From contig CM066732.1 in the NCBI GenBank assembly GCA_033961575.1, positions 68,796,687-68,860,686 on the forward strand: 64,000 nucleotides of DNA, in the 5' to 3' direction. Position numbers and translations under genes: made by a program. How positions within the stretch are numbered: the first letter of the stretch is position 1; the number at the start of each line of letters is the position of its first letter. Source of the stretch: Aselliscus stoliczkanus (Eukaryota; Chordata; Mammalia; Chiroptera; Hipposideridae). Under the pieces are notes generated by a model. It was given only the letters and a program-made list of their open reading frames with translations, was not told the DNA's origin and made no database searches. Of this stretch, positions 1-11,990 are shown piece after piece.

Positions 1-175
1 AAACTACACTGAGATATCACCTCACACCTGCTGAGATGACTATTATCAAAAAAATTCCAAAAAATCTCAAGTACAAGGATGTGGAAAAATTGGAACTCTT
101 GGACACTGTTGGTGGGAATGTAAAATGGTACAGCAGTTATGGAAAACAATATGAGGTCCCTCAAAAAATTAAAAT
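1..175 (+). mobile_element. L1 fragment, C-terminal ORF2 region, cut by window edge
   Basis: The sequence reads as the plus-strand L1 ORF2 tail: 'GAGATATCACCTCACACC', then 'GGAACTCTTGGACACTGTTGG' in shortened form, matching the region just before the Cys-rich segment of the longer L1s here. It is diverged and interrupted, so it is an old fragment. It is cut by the left edge and ends where an LTR-like repeat begins. Confidence 0.8.
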
Positions 176-204
176 TAGGGAGTTTAGGAGTCTTAGTTTC
201 TAGA

Positions 205-575
205 TCCTGTGAACTGAATTGTGCCTTCCCAAAATTCATATGTTGAAGCCCAAATCCCCAGTGGTATTTTGATATAGGGCTTTCAGGAGAGAATTAGACT
301 TCAGAGAGTTTTATGAGTGTGGGGCCCTCATGATGGGGTTAATACCCTTATAAGAAGAGACACCAGAACTTGCTTTCCCTCTTACTCTGCCATATGAATA
401 CACAGCAAGGTGATGACTATCTACAAGTGAAGAAGGGAGCTCTCACTGGAAACCAACCATATAGGCTCCCCTGATCTCATACTTCCAGACTCCAGGACTG
501 TGAGAAAATAAATTGCTATTGTTTAAGCCACCTGATCAATGATATTTTGTTACGGCAGCCAAGGAGACTTAAGAC
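205..575 (+). mobile_element. MLT1-like MaLR solo LTR
   Basis: Recognised from several landmarks in the right order: 'AAATTCATATGTTGAAGCC', 'CCCTCATGATGGGGTTAAT', 'CCCTTATAAGAAGAGACACC', 'CTGTGAGAAAATAAATTGC' and 'TTGTTTAAGCCACC'. These match my memory of mammalian MLT1-class LTRs (ERVL-MaLR). There is no internal region beside it, so it is a solo LTR. The subfamily cannot be set by eye. Confidence 0.75.
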
Positions 576-1949
576 ACTACTCATATTATCGTCTTGCTTT
601 ATATATATATATATATATAATCTTTTCACTTCTTATTAATATTTTATATGTGTTGGTGGTAGTAAGTGTGAACATCTAGTTCCTATGTTGCAGGGTATCA
701 AGGTTTTACTAGATTGTGACAGGTATTGCGGACAAATGAGTACCACTAAAACCTATTGCTGAAATTCTCTGACTTCGTTCAGTGAGAATCTGTGAATCTG
801 TTTTGGTAGCGGCAAAGGCTTCTTCATTTTCATTTTCTGACCTTTTTCCATAACTATGAGGTTGGAGCTCACAATTATATCGGTTGTTTCAGAAGTAGTA
901 TGTGTCTTAAGTCAATTTTCTGTTGCTTAGAGTGACATATTTGAAATTCCAACCTAAACCTATTCCTTCTGACTTTGGAAAGATTTCATGCACTCAGGGA
1001 ATAAAGATGTGTTTCCTGCTTAAAATTTTTGATTTTCTGCTTTGAACCATGACTGAAAAGTTAAATGTGCTCATTTTGAAGAATTTGATAGGAAAAAATA
1101 TATGAACAAAGAAAGAAAAGAAAATCACTCAAAATGAAATCACTCAAAATTTTGCTATCAAGGAATATCAAGAGATGGCAATCATTATTAAGAATATTTT
1201 GTATAAACGTTCATATCACTTTAAGTGTACTTTTAATATTTTCAACAAAAATTAGAGCCTACTTTAAATGCTGGAAAGTAACACAGTACTTCAAAAAGAC
1301 TGATATTCTCTCTGCTTTTAGGACAGGATATTGCTAAGAAATATGTTAAAGTTTTTAAAACTAAAATGTGATTATAAAAGTTTAGAACATGAAAAATTAC
1401 TTTCACTTTTTTCTACTTGTTCCTTTTTATTTTCTCCTTACTAATCAACAAATTTGACTTTTTTTTTAAATTCCCTTCTTTTGCTTTATCCATGAATACA
1501 GTTACCTCCCTTTTCTATTCTCTCCTGTCATTATGAGAAACTTTAAATCTTCATTTCCATATTTTGTTCTTTTTTTCCTGAGCTGACACAGCTTATCTCT
1601 TTTATCACATTTTTCAGTCTCTATGGAGCCATAAGAAACAGAGCCAACTACAAATCTTCAATACACAAAGTAAAAAAGAAAATATGACACTTTTTGTCTC
1701 CTAGCTAAGTCAATGTCAGGATTAGAAGTTTTGCGGAGCACTCCTAAAATAATTATATAAAAACTCCAGGCATTTTAAAATTTTTATGTATCAATACTAA
1801 AGAAATTCTAGATAGGGAGAAACAAAATCAAGGAATTCTGACTTTCTTCTTTATCCTCAAAACTTTTAATTAATATAAGTACCAAAAACATTCAACCACA
1901 TTATTAAAACTATTAAATAAATAAATAAATAAAATAATGTTTTATTTAT
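576..1949. other. AT-rich DNA with no recognised feature
   Basis: A short (TA)n run lies near 599-620. The rest is AT-rich, with only short open frames that have no recognisable domain. I see no RNA gene or promoter. Confidence 0.6.
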
Positions 1950-2230
1950 TTTCCATTTTTTTTCTTTTCTTTTTTTAAATTAGTTTCAGGTGTACAAAGC
2001 AATGTAATAGACATTTAAACCCTTCAGAGTGATAACCCACCTCCCAAGCTACTATCCCTCTGATATCTTATATAGCTGTTACAATACCATCAATTATCTT
2101 TCCTATGTTTTACTCCACATCCCGTGACTATATATACCTATATATTTAGTTATAGTTGACATTCAATATTATTCTGCTTCAGCTTAAGGTCAGCACACTG
2201 GTCAGACTATAAATTATATACCATTTCACC
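1950..2230 (-). mobile_element. L1 3'-end fragment (3' UTR)
   Basis: A T-rich run followed by 'AAATTAGTTTCAGGTGTACA' is the reverse complement of the L1 3' terminus seen at 3259 onward and in the plus copy near 60370-60400. The fragment carries only 3' UTR, so it is a severely 5'-truncated insertion. It is diverged from the younger copies. Confidence 0.8.
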
Positions 2231-2548
2231 TATGCCTCAAACATTATACAATATTGATTTAGAGCATGGCAGTGATGAGATAGCTACAAACTGAACATAT
2301 TTATTTAAAAACAAAAACAAAATTTCTACTTCAAAAAAAAATTCATTTGGATCTGAGAGTGTGTATAACAAGGCAATAATTACAATCAGAATATATTAAA
2401 CATTCACATTTTAAGTTCATTTTGGTACTTAAGGAATTCCTGTATTCTAAATGTAAGTAGCAACATTTTCAGAATAATTCAGTTACCGGCTTAGTTACTT
2501 TCATTACTTTCTTTTGTAACTCTGTAACAATTTATCTTTAAATTTTAG

Positions 2549-2549
<1 letters not shown>

Positions 2550-2591
<42 letters not shown>
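2550..2591. repeat. (TA)n microsatellite
   Basis: An uninterrupted AT dinucleotide run of about 40 bases in AT-rich DNA. Confidence 0.95.
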
Positions 2592-2599
<8 letters not shown>

Positions 2600-3245
2600 A
2601 ACCACTTTGTCATCACATTTAGGAAACAGATTTGTTCAATGTTAAATATATCAATGGTACACCAATTTATTTATTTAAAGTTCAGTCATAAATTTGAACC
2701 TGAATTTGGTATGTTATTATTTTGGTTTTGTGGAATCATTTAGATGTCTTTTAAATGAATACCATTAAATAGTTTTTATTTACATTAATTCGAGTCATAC
2801 ACTTTATTCCAAGATTTATATTTGAAGATAGGTCATTCAAAATACCTTGGGTATGGAATCACATCTTACAAAACATGAGCCATCTTTTTCTTACCAATGA
2901 CTTTTTTTAGTGTTTCACCAAGTATATATTTATGCAGTTAGTGTTTTGTTAGTAATTGTGCTAATTTGTGTGATGTCAAAATTAGAAAATTGTGGTCTCT
3001 GAGTTAAAAGATATCACAGTCCAAAGTTTGATAACAATCTTATTCAATATAGTATAGCAAGTATTATTTAGTATATTTCTGTATTTCTTGTTGAAAGTTT
3101 ATTGCCAAATGGAAAGGCAATGAAAATGTCACATATTCTCTATATTCCTTAAAAGAAAAAAAAATATCCCCAATGTGTGAGTTGATGTAAACCCATAAAG
3201 AAACAACATTAAGATGTTATATATGCTGGGAGAGGGGAGTAGGGG

Positions 3246-3258
3246 ACTGTATCTTTTT
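3246..3258. repeat. Candidate TSD of the minus-strand L1 (3' side)
   Basis: 'ACTGTATCTTTTT' here matches 'ACTCTATCTTTTT' at 11041-11053 with one mismatch. The two flank the minus-strand L1. The T-run merges with the element's poly(A) tail (seen as T), so the inner edge is uncertain by several bases. Confidence 0.6.
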
Positions 3259-3752
3259 TTTTTTTTTAAATTAGTTTCAGGTGTACAACACAGTACAATA
3301 GTTATACATTTCACCCCTCAAAGTGACAACCACCCACTCCCAATTCGCCACCCCACTCCCCCCCATATCATATATATCTATTACTCTTCCTCTGACTCTC
3401 TTCCACAGTATAATCCACATCCCATGACTATCTATATATATTCAATTACAGTAGGTATACCACCTCCGCTTTAGTAATACAGTGCAGTGATCAAACCTCT
3501 ACTTCATCCATGAAATGGTCTCCCTAACAAGACCTATGATCATCTGACATTCCACAGAATATTTACAACATTATTAATTATATTCCACAAACTGTTTTTC
3601 CAATCCCAGTGGCAATATTGTAGTTGCCTATTTTTGCTGTCTAATCCCTTCCCCTTCTCCCTCATCCCCATTCCCCTCCCAATTAGCAACCCTGATTTTT
3701 CCTCTATATCTATGAGACAGTTTCTGTTTACTTTGCTCATTCATACAGTTTT

Positions 3753-6700
3753 TCAGATCCCACATATGAGTGAGATCATATGGTATTTGTCCTTCTCTGA
3801 CTGACTTATTTCACTCAACATAATAGTCTCTAGGTCCATCCATATCATTGCAAATGGCACGATTTTATTCTTCCTTATAGCGGAGTAATACTCCATTGTA
3901 TAAATATACCACAGTTTCTTAATCCAGTCATCTACTGATGGGCATTTGGGTTGTTTCCAAGTCTTAGCTATTGTAAATTGTGCTGCTATGAACATAGGGG
4001 TGCATAACTTTTTTTGAATAAGTGTCTTGGTTTTTTCAGGATAAATACCTAGGAGTGGAATTGCTGGGTCAAACGGTAGCTCTATTTCCAGTTCTTTGAG
4101 ATACCTCCATACTGACTTCCATAGTGGCTGCACCAATCTGCAGTCCCACCAACAGTGCAGCAGGGTCCCCTTTTCCCCACAGACCCGCCAGCACTTGTTG
4201 TTTGTTGATTTGTTGATGATAGCCATTCTGACTGGAGTGAGGTGGTATCTCATGGTGGTTTTTATTTGCATTTCCCTAATGACTAGTGAGGTTGAACTTT
4301 TTTTCATATGCCTGTTGGCCATCTGTATGTCCTCTTTAGAGAAATGTCTCTTCATATCTTCTGCCCATTTTTTAATTGGGTTGTTTGTTTTTTTGCTGTT
4401 GAGTTTCATGAGTATTTTATAAATTTTGGATATTAACCCCTTATCAGATATATCATTGGCAAATATATTCTCCCATTCAGTAGGCTTCCCTTTTGTTTTA
4501 TTAATGGTTTCCTTTGTTGTGAAAAAACTTTTAAGTCTGATATAATCCCATATGTTCATTTTTTCTTTTACTTCCCTTGCCCGTAGGGATGTATCAGTAA
4601 AAATATTGCTCCGGGTAATGTCTGCAAATGTACTCCCTATATTTTCTTTTAGGAGTTTTATGGTTTCAGGTCTTACATTTAAGTCTTTAATCCATTTTTA
4701 ATTTGTTCTTGTATAAGGCGTAAGGAGATGATCCAGTTTCATTTTTTTGCATGTGTCAGTCCAATTTTCCCAGCACCATTTATTGAATAGACTATCTTTA
4801 CTCCACTGTAAATTCTTGCTTCCCTTGTCATAGATTAACTGTCCGTAAATGCTTGGATTTATTTCTGGGCTCTCTGTTCTGTTCCACTGATCGATGTGCC
4901 TGTTTTTATGCCAATACCAAACTGTTTTGATTACTGTGGCCTTGTAGTAGGTTTTGATGTCTGGTAGCGTGATCCCCCCGACTTTGTTTTTATTTCTCAG
5001 AATTGCCGAGGCTATTCTGGGTATTTTATGATTCCATATAAATTTTAGGATTATATTTTCTATTTCTGTGAAAAATGCCCTTGGTAGTTTGATAGGAATT
5101 GCATTGAATCTATATATTGCTTTCAGTATGGACATTTTAACTATATTAATTCTTCCTATCCATGAGCATGGTAGGTGTTTCCATTTATTTGTATCTTCTA
5201 TGATTTCTTTCTTCAGTGTCTTATAATTTTCTGAGTACAGATCTTTCACTTCTTTGGTTAAATTTATTCCTAGGTATTTTATAGTTCTTGACACAATTGT
5301 AAATGGGACAGTTTTCTTAATTTCTCTTTCCGTTAGTTTATTATTGGTATATGCAAATGCCACTGATTTCTGAAGATTGATTTTATATCCTGCTACTTTA
5401 CTGAATTCGTCTATCAGTTCCAATAGTTTTTTGATGGAGTCTTTGGGGTTCTCTATATACAGTATCATGTCATCTGCATATAATGACAATTTTACTTCTT
5501 CCTTGCCAATTTGGATGCCTTTTATTTCTTTTTGTTGTCTGATTGCTGTAGCTAGAACTTCCAGCCACTATGTGGAATAAAAGAGGAGAAAGTGGACAGC
5601 CTTGTCTTGTTTCTGATCTTAAGGGGAATGGTTTTAGCTTTTCCCCATTGAGTATGATGTTAGCTGTAGGTTTATCATATATGGCTTTTATTATGTTGAG
5701 ATATGATCCCCGTATTCCCAATTTGCTAAGGGTTTTTAACATAAATGGCTGTTGGATTTTGTCAAATGCTTTTTCTGCATCTATTGAAATGACCATGTGA
5801 TCTTTATCCTTCATTTTGTTGATGTGGTGTATCACATTAATTGATTTACAGATGTTGAACCAGCCTTGTGCACTAGGGATGAATCCCACTTGATCATGAT
5901 GTATGATCTTCTTAATATATTGCTGAATTCGGTTTGCTAATATTTTATTGAGAATTTTTGCATCTATATTCATCAGGGAGATTGGCCTGTAGTTTTCCTT
6001 TTTTGTGATGTCTTTATCTGGTTTTGGAATCAGGGTGATAGTGGCTTCATAAAAAGAGTTTGGGAGCCTTCCCTCCTTCTGGATTTTTTGGAATAGTTTG
6101 AGAAGAATAGGTGATAGTTCTTTTTTGAATGTTTGATAAAATTCACTTGTGAAGCCGTCTGGTCCAGGGCTTTAGTTTTTTGGGAGCTTGTCAATTACTG
6201 ATTCAATTTCCTTGGTAGTAATCAGGGTATTTAGATTTTCTGTTTCTTCTTGCATTAGCTTTGGAAGATTGTATGTTTCTAGAAAATTATCCATTTCTTC
6301 CAGATTGTCAAATTTGTTGGCATATAGTTGCTCATAGTAATTTCTTAGAATTTTTTGTATTTCTGGGATGTCTGTAGTCATTTCCCCTCTTTGATTCCTG
6401 ATTTTGCTAATTTGAGTCCTCTCTCTTTTTTTTTTTGATGAGCCTGGCTAGAGGTTTGTCAATTTTGTTTATCTTCTCAAGAAACCAGCTCTTGGTTTCA
6501 TTGATCTTTTGAATTGTTTTTCTGTTCTCTATATTGTTTATTTCTGCTCTGGTCTTTATTATCTCCTTTCTTGTACTCCCCTTGGGCCTCTTTTGCTGTT
6601 CTTTTTCCAGTTCCCTTAGGTGTAAGGATAACCTGTTGATTTGAGATTTTTCTTCCTCCTTTAGGTAGACTTGCACTGCTATAAACTTCCCTCTTAGGAC

Positions 6701-7594
6701 TGCTTTCGCAGCGTCCCAGAGATTTTGGGTTGTGGTGTTTTCATTTTCGTTTGTCTCGAGGTATCTTTTGATTTCCTCCTTGATCTCATTTGTGACCCAC
6801 TCACTATTTAATAGCATATTGTTTAGCCTCCATTTATTTGTCAGCTTCCCGGATTTCTTCTTATAATTGATTTCTAGTTACATAGCATTGTGGACAGAGA
6901 TTACAGTTGAAATGATTTCAATCTTCTTAAATTTATTGAGACTTGTTTTGTGACCTAACATGTGGTCTATCTTAGAAAATGTTCCATGTGCACTTGAAAA
7001 GAACGTATATTCTGTCGCTTTGGGATGAAATGCTCTGAAAATGTCTGTTAAATCCAGCTGGTCTAATGTGTCATTTAAGGTCACTGTTTCCACATTGATT
7101 TTCTGTCTGGAGGATCTGTCCATTAGCGACAGCGGGGTGTTGAAGTCCCCTACTATGATAGTGTTACTGTTGATCTCTGTCTTTATGTCTGACAATATCT
7201 GTTTTATATATTTAGGGGCTCCTATGTGAGTTACATAGATGTTTACTAGAGTAATGTCCTCTTGATGGATCGATCCCTTCATTACTATGAAGTGTCCTTC
7301 TTTGTCCTTTGTTATATTCTTCAATTTAAAGTCCATTTTATCTGATATAAGTATCGCTACTCCAGCTTTTTTCTCAGTACCATTTGCATGAAATATTTTA
7401 CTCCATCCCTTTACTTTCAGCCTGTATGAGTCTTTGGATCTGAGGTGAGTCTCTTGTATACAGCATATGCTGGGGTCTTGCTTTCTTAGCCATTCAGCCA
7501 CCCTATATCTCTTTATTGGAGCATTTAATCCATTTACATTTAATGTGATTATTGATAGTTGTGTATTTATTGCCATTTTGTTATTTGTGTTCAT
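3753..7594 (-). pseudogene. L1 ORF2 (endonuclease-reverse transcriptase), broken
   Basis: Homologous to L1 ORF2p, which nicks target DNA and copies L1 RNA there. Read from 7594 downward. The N-terminal endonuclease keeps the catalytic-Glu motif CIQETHL and the later 'SAHGTFSKIDH' motif. The RT keeps '[11 protein letters not shown]' and YADD (codons at 5469-5480). The C-terminal Cys-rich segment has '[11 protein letters not shown]', and the frame ends at 3753. Breaks include a private TAA after 'VHNAM' near 6878, a TAA after 'KLPKN' (6172-6174), a frameshift near 5560 and a TAA after 'YTRTN' (4698-4700). The KLPKN and YTRTN stops recur in the plus-strand copy. It cannot make full-length protein. 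Confidence 0.93.
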
Positions 7595-7624
7595 AGTCTT
7601 TCATAGGTTGTTTTTCTCTTCTAC

Positions 7625-8496
7625 TTAAAGAAGCCCTTTTAGCATTTCCTGCAAAGCTGGCTTGGTGGTAATGAATTCCCTTAACTTATTCTTTTCTGCA
7701 AAGCTCCTTATCTTGCCTTCGATTTTAAATGATAACCTTGCTGGATACAGCAATCTTGGTTGTAGGCCTTTATTTTTCATCACTTTGAAAACCTCCTGCC
7801 ACTCCCTTCTGGCCTGCAAAGTTTCTGTAGAAAAGTCAGCTGATAATCTTATGGGGGTACCCTTGTAAGTAACTTGCTGCCTTTCCCTTGCTGCTTTAAG
7901 GATTCTGTCTTTGTCCTTAATCCTTGCCATTTTCACTATAATGTGTCTTGGAGTGGGCCTGTTTGGAATCATCCTGGTTGGAACTCTGCACTTCCTGAGC
8001 TTGTATTTCAATGTCCTTTGCCAGGTTAGGGAAGTTTTCAGACATTATTACTTCAAATATATTCTCAATCCCTTGCTCCCTCTTTTCTCCTTCTGGTACT
8101 CCAATGACCCGTTGGTTATTGCGTTTGATGTTGTCCCCCAGCTCTCTTAAACTATTTTCTGTTTTTCATTCTCTTTTCTTTTTGTTGTTCCGCATGGGTG
8201 ATTTCTGCTATTTTGTCTTCTAAGTCACTGATTTGATTTTCTGCTTCATCCAATCTGCTAGTGATTCCATCAAGTTTTTTATTTATTTCAGTAATTGTGT
8301 TCTTAAGTTCTAGCTGGTTGCTTTTCATGATTTCTCTGTCCTTCTTTATATTTTCATTAATTTCCTTGAACATTCTAATAATCAGTGTTCTGAACTCTGT
8401 CTCTGATAGGTTGTTTAGCTCTATTTCCTCTATTTCCACTGATTCAGGAAGTTTCTTCTGTTCTTTTATTTGTGTTGTGTTTCTTTGTCTTCACAT
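7625..8496 (-). pseudogene. L1 ORF1 (RNA-binding protein), broken
   Basis: ORF1p coats L1 RNA as a coiled-coil trimer. The start ATG (8494-8496) is followed at once by TGA where the plus copy has GGA. The coiled-coil part is open over 8152-8439, with heptad-like 'KKLDGITSRLDEAENQISDL'. A 2-base loss then shifts the frame near 8160. A second 2-base loss near 7985 ('CAGAGTTCC' for 'CAGAGAGTTCC') shifts into the C-terminal frame, which carries 'RPTPRHIIVKMARIKDKDR' and 'ETLQARREWQEVFKVMK', typical of the RRM and C-terminal domains. The 7985 change is shared with the plus copy. Confidence 0.92.
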
Positions 8497-11040
8497 TCTG
8501 GCTTACTCTTTGTGTTTGCTTCAATATAACAGATAGATCCCCCAGATTTCTCAGTCTTTTCTGGGTAAACTTATATGGTGTGTGTCCTTTATATTTGAAT
8601 TACTCATTCTCCCTATTCTCCTGTGCTTGTATCTGAGGTGTTCCTTCTGTCGTGCGTTCTCACTTGTTGAACTTTTAGTTTTGATTACTTTTGGTTTGTC
8701 AGTAGGTGGGATTGACTCCCAGATTGATTAGCTGTGAGAATCAGCAGCGTCTGCAGTTTATGAGCTGCTGTGAGAGGATTGACCCCTCTGATGAAACTTG
8801 GACCCTATGGGTCCTAGTACCTGTAGCAACTTCCTTTTGGGTGTGACTCTTGTATGTCAAACCCAGAAATGCTCTGGTTTTATCTAAAGTTGGCCTCCGG
8901 GTATGATGATTCTTGTGTCTGTTTGTGTGGACCCACTGCTGCAGAGTGATTTTAGAGCATAACAGATCAACAAGAACAACCTCCGCAGCCACCAAAGGAA
9001 ACCAAATGCTCGCACAAGTAAAAAAAACCAACCATCAAACTACAGTCAACTTGTACAGAAATATCAATCATACTAATGAAGAAAACAAACAGAAACAAAA
9101 CAAAAACCACACACTCAATAATAACAGAAGAGGAAACAAAATGAAATACAATATCCTAAAATAAAAAATAGAATAAACATGAGAAACCGATTAGCTATAC
9201 CTAAAAAATAAAAAATAAAAATAAACTAAAATAATAATAACAAAAGTAAGAAAAATTAAAAAAATAAAATTTGCAGAAAAAAGGAAAAGAGGAAAAGTAT
9301 AGCAGTGAGAAGAATGAATAAAATAAGAGAGAAAGTGAGGGTGGGGTAAAAAGAAAAAGAAAAGAAAGAAAAAGAAAAAGAAAAAAGGAAAAAATATAAT
9401 ATATATACATTTGTCTACACACCCATATATATGGACATATATTCACCTATGTACACCTATATATATGCCTATATTAAAAACTACAATATGATTAGAATGA
9501 AATAGAAATAAAAACCAAAAACAACCAAGATAAGCAGCCAATAAAGGGAAAACAAAACAGAATAAAACCAAACAAAGCAAAAATACCCATGCTGGTCTAG
9601 GCTAAAGTCCACCAAGCTCTCTTCAGTTTGTCTGCTGTACAAAAATTCCTGTGCGTCTTGTGGGAACAGTAGGCCACCTGATGCCTAGCGTGATCCTGGC
9701 ACTGCAGGTTTGCTGTACTTGAGTGTGGTTGTGACGTGTGATTGGTGGTTTTTACACAGTCACTGCCTTTTTGCTTTTGCCTGTCCCAAGGCAGGCTGCA
9801 CCCCCAAAGGCTCAATGAGTGTCTCTGGGCACCCTTTCGGTTGACAGCTGTGGAGAATTAAAGAAGTCCTCACTACCAAAAGCCTGCTGCTAAGAATCTG
9901 TTAATTAGTGCCTCAGCAGGTGAACCTGCCCTGCCTCCCAAGCCTTGCCTAAAAGTGGGGGCGGGGTAGGTAGTCTCACTCTGCAGCCTTTACTGGGTGG
10001 AAATTGTCAACCCCCTGCAGATAGGAATATCTTCCTAGTCTGCCCCTATTGCTCCATTCAGGAGTCAGTTTAAGACTGTGTTGGCGGGGGCCAAAGTTTG
10101 TGGGAGTGGGTGAGGTTTTTTTTTTTTTTTTTTTTGCTTTCTGTTCAAGAGTAGAAAAAGGAAAAAAAAAAAATAAAAAACATAAAAATAAACAAAGCCA
10201 CAGTTCCAACACTGTTTCAAGCTAAGGCCTTTGCCTCTTATGCTCCAGCGGAGTTCCTGCTGCTCTCCCAAAGGGTCTGCCGGGATTTAGGGAATTGCGC
10301 GCACCCTACCGTGTGGCCAAGATCCCCGCTCCGCGTCTCTCGGGGACCTGCGTCTCTGCCCGGTGCGCTGCCTGTCTGAGGGAGTCCTCTTTTTACCCCT
10401 GCTCCCGGGTTTAAGGCTTCTGCCTCGGAGCAGGTGCGCGCCCGCGCGGTGCTCCTGCTGCTCTCCCGAAGAGACTGCCGGGTGTTAAGGGACTGTGCGC
10501 ATCCTGCCGTGTGGCTAAGATCCCCGCTCCGTCTCTCGGGGACCTGCGTCTCCACCCGGCGGGCTGCTTGTCCGAGTGAGTCTTCTTTTTCCCCTGCTCC
10601 CGGGTTTCAGGCTTCTGCCTCCAAGCCGTTCTCCTGCTGCGCTTCTGGAGGGACTGCCGCCGGGGGGTTCAGGGGACTGCGCGCACCTTTCCGCGCCGCT
10701 CCAATCCCCGCTCCGTCTCTCGGGGACCTGCGTCTCTGCCAGGCGCGCTGCATCTCCGCCAGGCACGCTGCATCTTCGCGCCCAAGTATTCCTTTTTCCC
10801 CTGCTCCCGGGTTTCAGGCTTCTGCGCTCCGCGGGACCCGGTGGGCACAGAGACTGATCCCTGAACCGGGAGGGTGCAAGGATTGATCTTGCCCTGCCGC
10901 TGTGGGGCTCTGCACCCTGCTTCCTGGGGACCCGGCGAACCGCGGGTGCAGCTCGTACCTCTGCACAGTCATCTCCTCTCTCTCCTCCCGCACTTGCCCG
11001 GCCTGAGGCTTCTGCCTCAGACTGCAAACCAATGCACTCC
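8497..11040 (-). promoter_or_regulatory. L1 5' UTR with GC-rich monomer array
   Basis: The distal part (about 10260-10990) is GC- and CpG-rich. 'ATCCCCGCTCC...TCTCTCGGGGACCTGCGTCTC' recurs with starts near 10321, 10519 and 10703, so about three tandem monomers of 185-200 bases. The part nearer ORF1 is A-rich on the plus strand (9000-9590). The first ~286 bases of the full promoter are missing, so promoter strength may be reduced. Monomeric 5' UTR promoters are known from mouse L1; promoter function here is inferred from position and composition. Confidence 0.75.
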
Positions 11041-11053
11041 ACTCTATCTTTTT
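11041..11053. repeat. Candidate TSD of the minus-strand L1 (5' side)
   Basis: Partner of 3246-3258, with 12 of 13 bases equal. It begins exactly where similarity to the plus-strand L1 ends. Confidence 0.6.
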
Positions 11054-11084
11054 ATGATTCTTAAGATGGTTAGTATACTTATTT

Positions 11085-11990
11085 GCTAGGGCTGCTATAA
11101 CAAAATGCCATTCACTGGGAGGCTTGAACAACAGAAATTTATTTTCTCACAGTTGTGGAAGCTAGAAGTCTGAGATCAATTTGTTGGCAGATTTGGTTTC
11201 TCCTGAAACCTTTCTCCTTTGCTTGCAGATGGCTGCCTCCTGTGTCATTTTTGTTCTGTACTCAAATCCCTGGTGCCTTTCCCTCTTCTTACAAGGATGT
11301 CAGGCCTATTGGATTAGGGCCACCTTTATAACCTCTTAATTACTTCCCTAGAGGCCCTGTCTCCTTTGGTCACATTGGAGGTTGGGGCTTTGTTGAGAAA
11401 GGCCAATCATGAGCATGCACACAGCCACATAAGAAGTGGCCTTGGACCTAGAGTATTTCTTTACAGCTAAAGAGCCCACACAACGTGTTTTGGGCTTATC
11501 ACCTTGTGTGGGAATATCTTTCCCTATTTCAGACTCAGTATGTACTGCTTTGTTCTGCTTTGTTCTGGCTCACCTCCAGCATTAGGTAGTTCTAAGTCCA
11601 AGAAGGACAAAAAGGGGTCCTTTGGTTGTAGCATAAGAGGAATGCTAATAGGCCAATTGCCCTGTGTCACCTGTGGCAAGATCTGCTAGTCTTGGGGGAT
11701 CAACACACATTATTGAAATTGATTTTGCCTGGTCCTCTATGTGAGTATAATGTTGTTCCATATAGTGTTTGACTGTGTTGTGTTTTCCTTGGCAACTCTG
11801 ATGCCAAGATGCAGTGGACAAAAATGTTTGGACTTCTATTTCTGGTGGTTGGCATTGTGATAATCATTGCTATCCTCCATGTAGTTGGAGTCCTCCTCTG
11901 ACATTGATAACTGGTGCATATTTTTTCTGCCCAACAGGTGTCAACGTATGAATTTTGGGAGAGACACGATTCAGTCCATAATGTTTTTTA
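11085..11990 (-). mobile_element. MLT1-like LTR, interrupted
   Basis: Reverse complement of the LTR type at 205-575. It has 'GGGCTGCTATAACAAAATGCC', 'AACAGAAATTTATTTTCTCA' and 'TTGGATTAGGGCCACCTTTA', and its other end 'CAACGTATGAATTTTGGGAG' lies at 11942 onward. The segment 11391-11936 splits it between 'GGGGCTT' and 'CAACGTATG', which are normally contiguous. Confidence 0.7.
11391..11936. mobile_element. Candidate solo LTR inserted in the MLT1-like LTR
   Basis: A 546-base segment that starts TGTTGAG and ends CCCAACA, giving TGTTG/CAACA ends as LTRs have. It sits exactly where the older LTR is split. Flanking 5-mers are GGCTT and GGTGT, three of five equal, which would be a decayed duplication. 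I do not recognise the family. Other insertions are possible. Confidence 0.45.

Larger units (their letters stand above)
3259..11040 (-). mobile_element. Nearly full-length L1 retrotransposon, minus strand
   Basis: About 7.8 kb. From right to left: GC-rich 5' UTR with tandem monomers (about 10990 to 10260), a long AT-rich 5' UTR tail, ORF1, ORF2, a 3' UTR with a C-rich tract (G-rich on the element strand) near 3340-3365, and a T-run that is the poly(A) tail. Against the plus-strand copy it lacks about 286 bases at the 5' end, including the YY1-like start. Both ORFs are broken. The two copies align along their length with few differences, so this insertion is fairly young. Candidate TSDs flank it. 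Confidence 0.95.

Noticed and set aside
7625..8011. 128-codon C-terminal ORF1 frame as a separate gene (also 55651-56037)
   Set aside because: It opens at a non-ATG codon and aligns with the C-terminal half of ORF1 after a 2-base loss. It is a frameshift product, not a new gene.
9201..9446. 81-residue Phe/Leu-rich frame, resembling a membrane protein (also 54214-54459)
   Set aside because: Low-complexity T-rich DNA in the L1 5' UTR; the composition alone gives the hydrophobic residues.
11810..11900. Short frame ending in a hydrophobic stretch, like a membrane anchor, inside the candidate solo LTR
   Set aside because: Only about 30 codons, no supporting upstream coding sequence, and stops in frame before it. 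Probably chance.
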